Origin: SZUA-287 sp036397975
GTDB taxonomy: Bacteria; Bacteroidota; Ignavibacteria; UBA10030; UBA6906
Direction: 5' to 3'
Assembly: GCA_036397975.1 (NCBI GenBank)
Contig: DASWHW010000179.1
Location: 1-24,553 of the forward strand
Length of the DNA: 24,553 nucleotides
Under the pieces are notes generated by a model, which saw nothing but the letters and a program-made list of their open reading frames with translations, ran no database searches and was not told the origin of the DNA. Positions 23,685-24,553 of this stretch are shown in pieces (the stretch's first letter is position 1; every line of letters begins with the position of its first letter). A program made the position numbers and the translations under genes.

Positions 23685-24553
23685 ATGAAAAAGAAAATTC
23701 TCCTCTTAACGGCGGGGGCAGTTATTCTGGTTGTCGGAGCCTTCTTGATGTTTGGAAGCTCTGATTCTGAGAATAGCGACGCGCTTCCAAAGGTAAAAGT
23801 CGAACGCGGAAATATCGTCGATAAAGCTCTGGCGATTGGTACCGTTGAACCGGAAAACGAGGTTTCTATCAAATCAAAAGTCTCGGGGGCAGTCAGTAAG
23901 ATTTTCGCTGATGCAGGGACGTATGTCAGGGCCGGTCAACCATTGCTCGAGGTGCGTCCTGAATCGACTCCCCTGGAGCTTGCGGAGGCGAAGAGAAATG
24001 TGGAGCTTGCGCAAGTGGAACTGTCGAACATGGATAAGGAAAAAGTCCGACAAGAAGCCTTACACAGCAAAAACCTCATCTCTGCCCGGGAATACGATGA
24101 GTTTCGCCGCAAGTACGACGAAGAGAGCCTTCGACTCAATATTGCAACGGAGCGCTTGGCTCTTCTTGAAAGTGGAAAAGTAACGATCGGCGGCACGCAC
24201 ATCGAATCAATCATCAAGGCACCCATCGACGGGTATGTGTTGTCGAAGACCGTTGAAGTGGGAGACCCGGTCACGCCGCTCACGTCGTTTCAGGAAGGGA
24301 CGGTGCTGATGAAGATGGCAAACATGAAACGCCTTCTGTTCAAAGGCACGGTGGATGAAATCGATGTCGGGCGATTGAAGGAGGGGATGGAAGTTGAATT
24401 GAAGGTAGGCGCCCTCCCCGCGGACAAGATTATCGGACGACTGAACAAGATCTCCCTGAAGGCGGAGAAGAAGGAAAACGCGACTGTTTTCCCGATTGAG
24501 ATTTCTATCCCGGAAACAAGCAACGCGGTGCTTCGGGCAGGGTATTCGGCAAA
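23685..24553 (+). CDS. RND-type efflux periplasmic adaptor (HlyD/MacA family), 3' end outside window
   Basis: 289 codons are visible and the frame is open to the last base, so the gene continues beyond the window. An N-terminal membrane anchor ('KKKILLLTAGAVILVVGAFLMF') is followed by a biotinyl-lipoyl-like half ('VEPENEVSIKSKVSGAVSKI', then 'GTYVRAGQPLLEV', residues about 54-88). A coiled-coil hairpin (about 95-160, 'AEAKRNVELAQVELSNMDKE'), the second lipoyl half ('IIKAPIDGYVLSKTVEVGD') and a beta-barrel section ('FKGTVDEIDVGRLKEGMEVEL') come next. This order is typical of adaptors that join an inner-membrane pump to an outer-membrane channel. The MacA-like style suggests an ABC partner (MacB) downstream, but RND is possible. 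No Shine-Dalgarno is evident. The 179-bp divergent gap to the glycosidase shows no convincing promoter. Confidence 0.88.
   Translation, partial: MKKKILLLTAGAVILVVGAFLMFGSSDSENSDALPKVKVERGNIVDKALAIGTVEPENEVSIKSKVSGAVSKIFADAGTYVRAGQPLLEVRPESTPLELAEAKRNVELAQVELSNMDKEKVRQEALHSKNLISAREYDEFRRKYDEESLRLNIATERLALLESGKVTIGGTHIESIIKAPIDGYVLSKTVEVGDPVTPLTSFQEGTVLMKMANMKRLLFKGTVDEIDVGRLKEGMEVELKVGALPADKIIGRLNKISLKAEKKENATVFPIEISIPETSNAVLRAGYSA

Overview
The window looks like a chromosomal segment from a member of the Bacteroidota/Chlorobiota (FCB) group, most likely related to Ignavibacteria or Kapabacteria. The main reason is a run of secreted proteins ending in type IX secretion system (T9SS) sorting domains with the 'NYPNPFNPST' signature. 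Lipoproteins, a TonB-dependent receptor and a Reg_prop/Y_Y_Y histidine kinase fit the same group. This placement is inference from protein style, not from a marker gene. No tRNA, rRNA, CRISPR array, insertion sequence or phage gene was seen.

Left part (about 1-9200, all + strand): the 3' part of a large T9SS cargo protein cut by the window edge; two further T9SS cargo proteins (a choice-of-anchor-J-like protein and a BNR-repeat protein); an NHL-type propeller protein; the single-stranded DNA-binding protein ssb; and a complete gamma-glutamyltransferase. Three intrinsic terminators separate these units.

Middle (9200-11900): a vitamin B12 control unit. A TTGACA-N17-TATATT promoter leads into a complete cobalamin riboswitch whose P1 stem can be paired exactly (9253-9259 with 9423-9429). 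A P13-like hairpin, a possible antiterminator pairing and a terminator with seven T follow, and then a BtuB-like TonB-dependent receptor. The approximately 180 bp between the terminator and the receptor start carry four DnaA-box-like 9-mers (two perfect) and two short direct repeats, which the B12 switch does not explain.

Right part (11950-23500, all - strand): read in the direction of transcription there is a GH113-like glycosidase lipoprotein, a full-length Lhr helicase, a possible 27-codon ORF, a seven-repeat secreted propeller protein, a histidine kinase with 14 Reg_prop blades, a small lipoprotein with a thrombospondin-type-3 calcium-binding motif, and a LuxR-type response regulator. The kinase, lipoprotein and regulator look like one signalling unit with an unfamiliar lipoprotein component. 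At the right edge, divergent to the glycosidase, an RND-type periplasmic adaptor gene begins and runs off the window.

Most genes belong to known families. The items most worth a second look are the DnaA-box cluster inside the B12-regulated leader, the riboswitch's termination/antitermination geometry, and the kinase-lipoprotein-regulator cluster with the neighbouring propeller gene.
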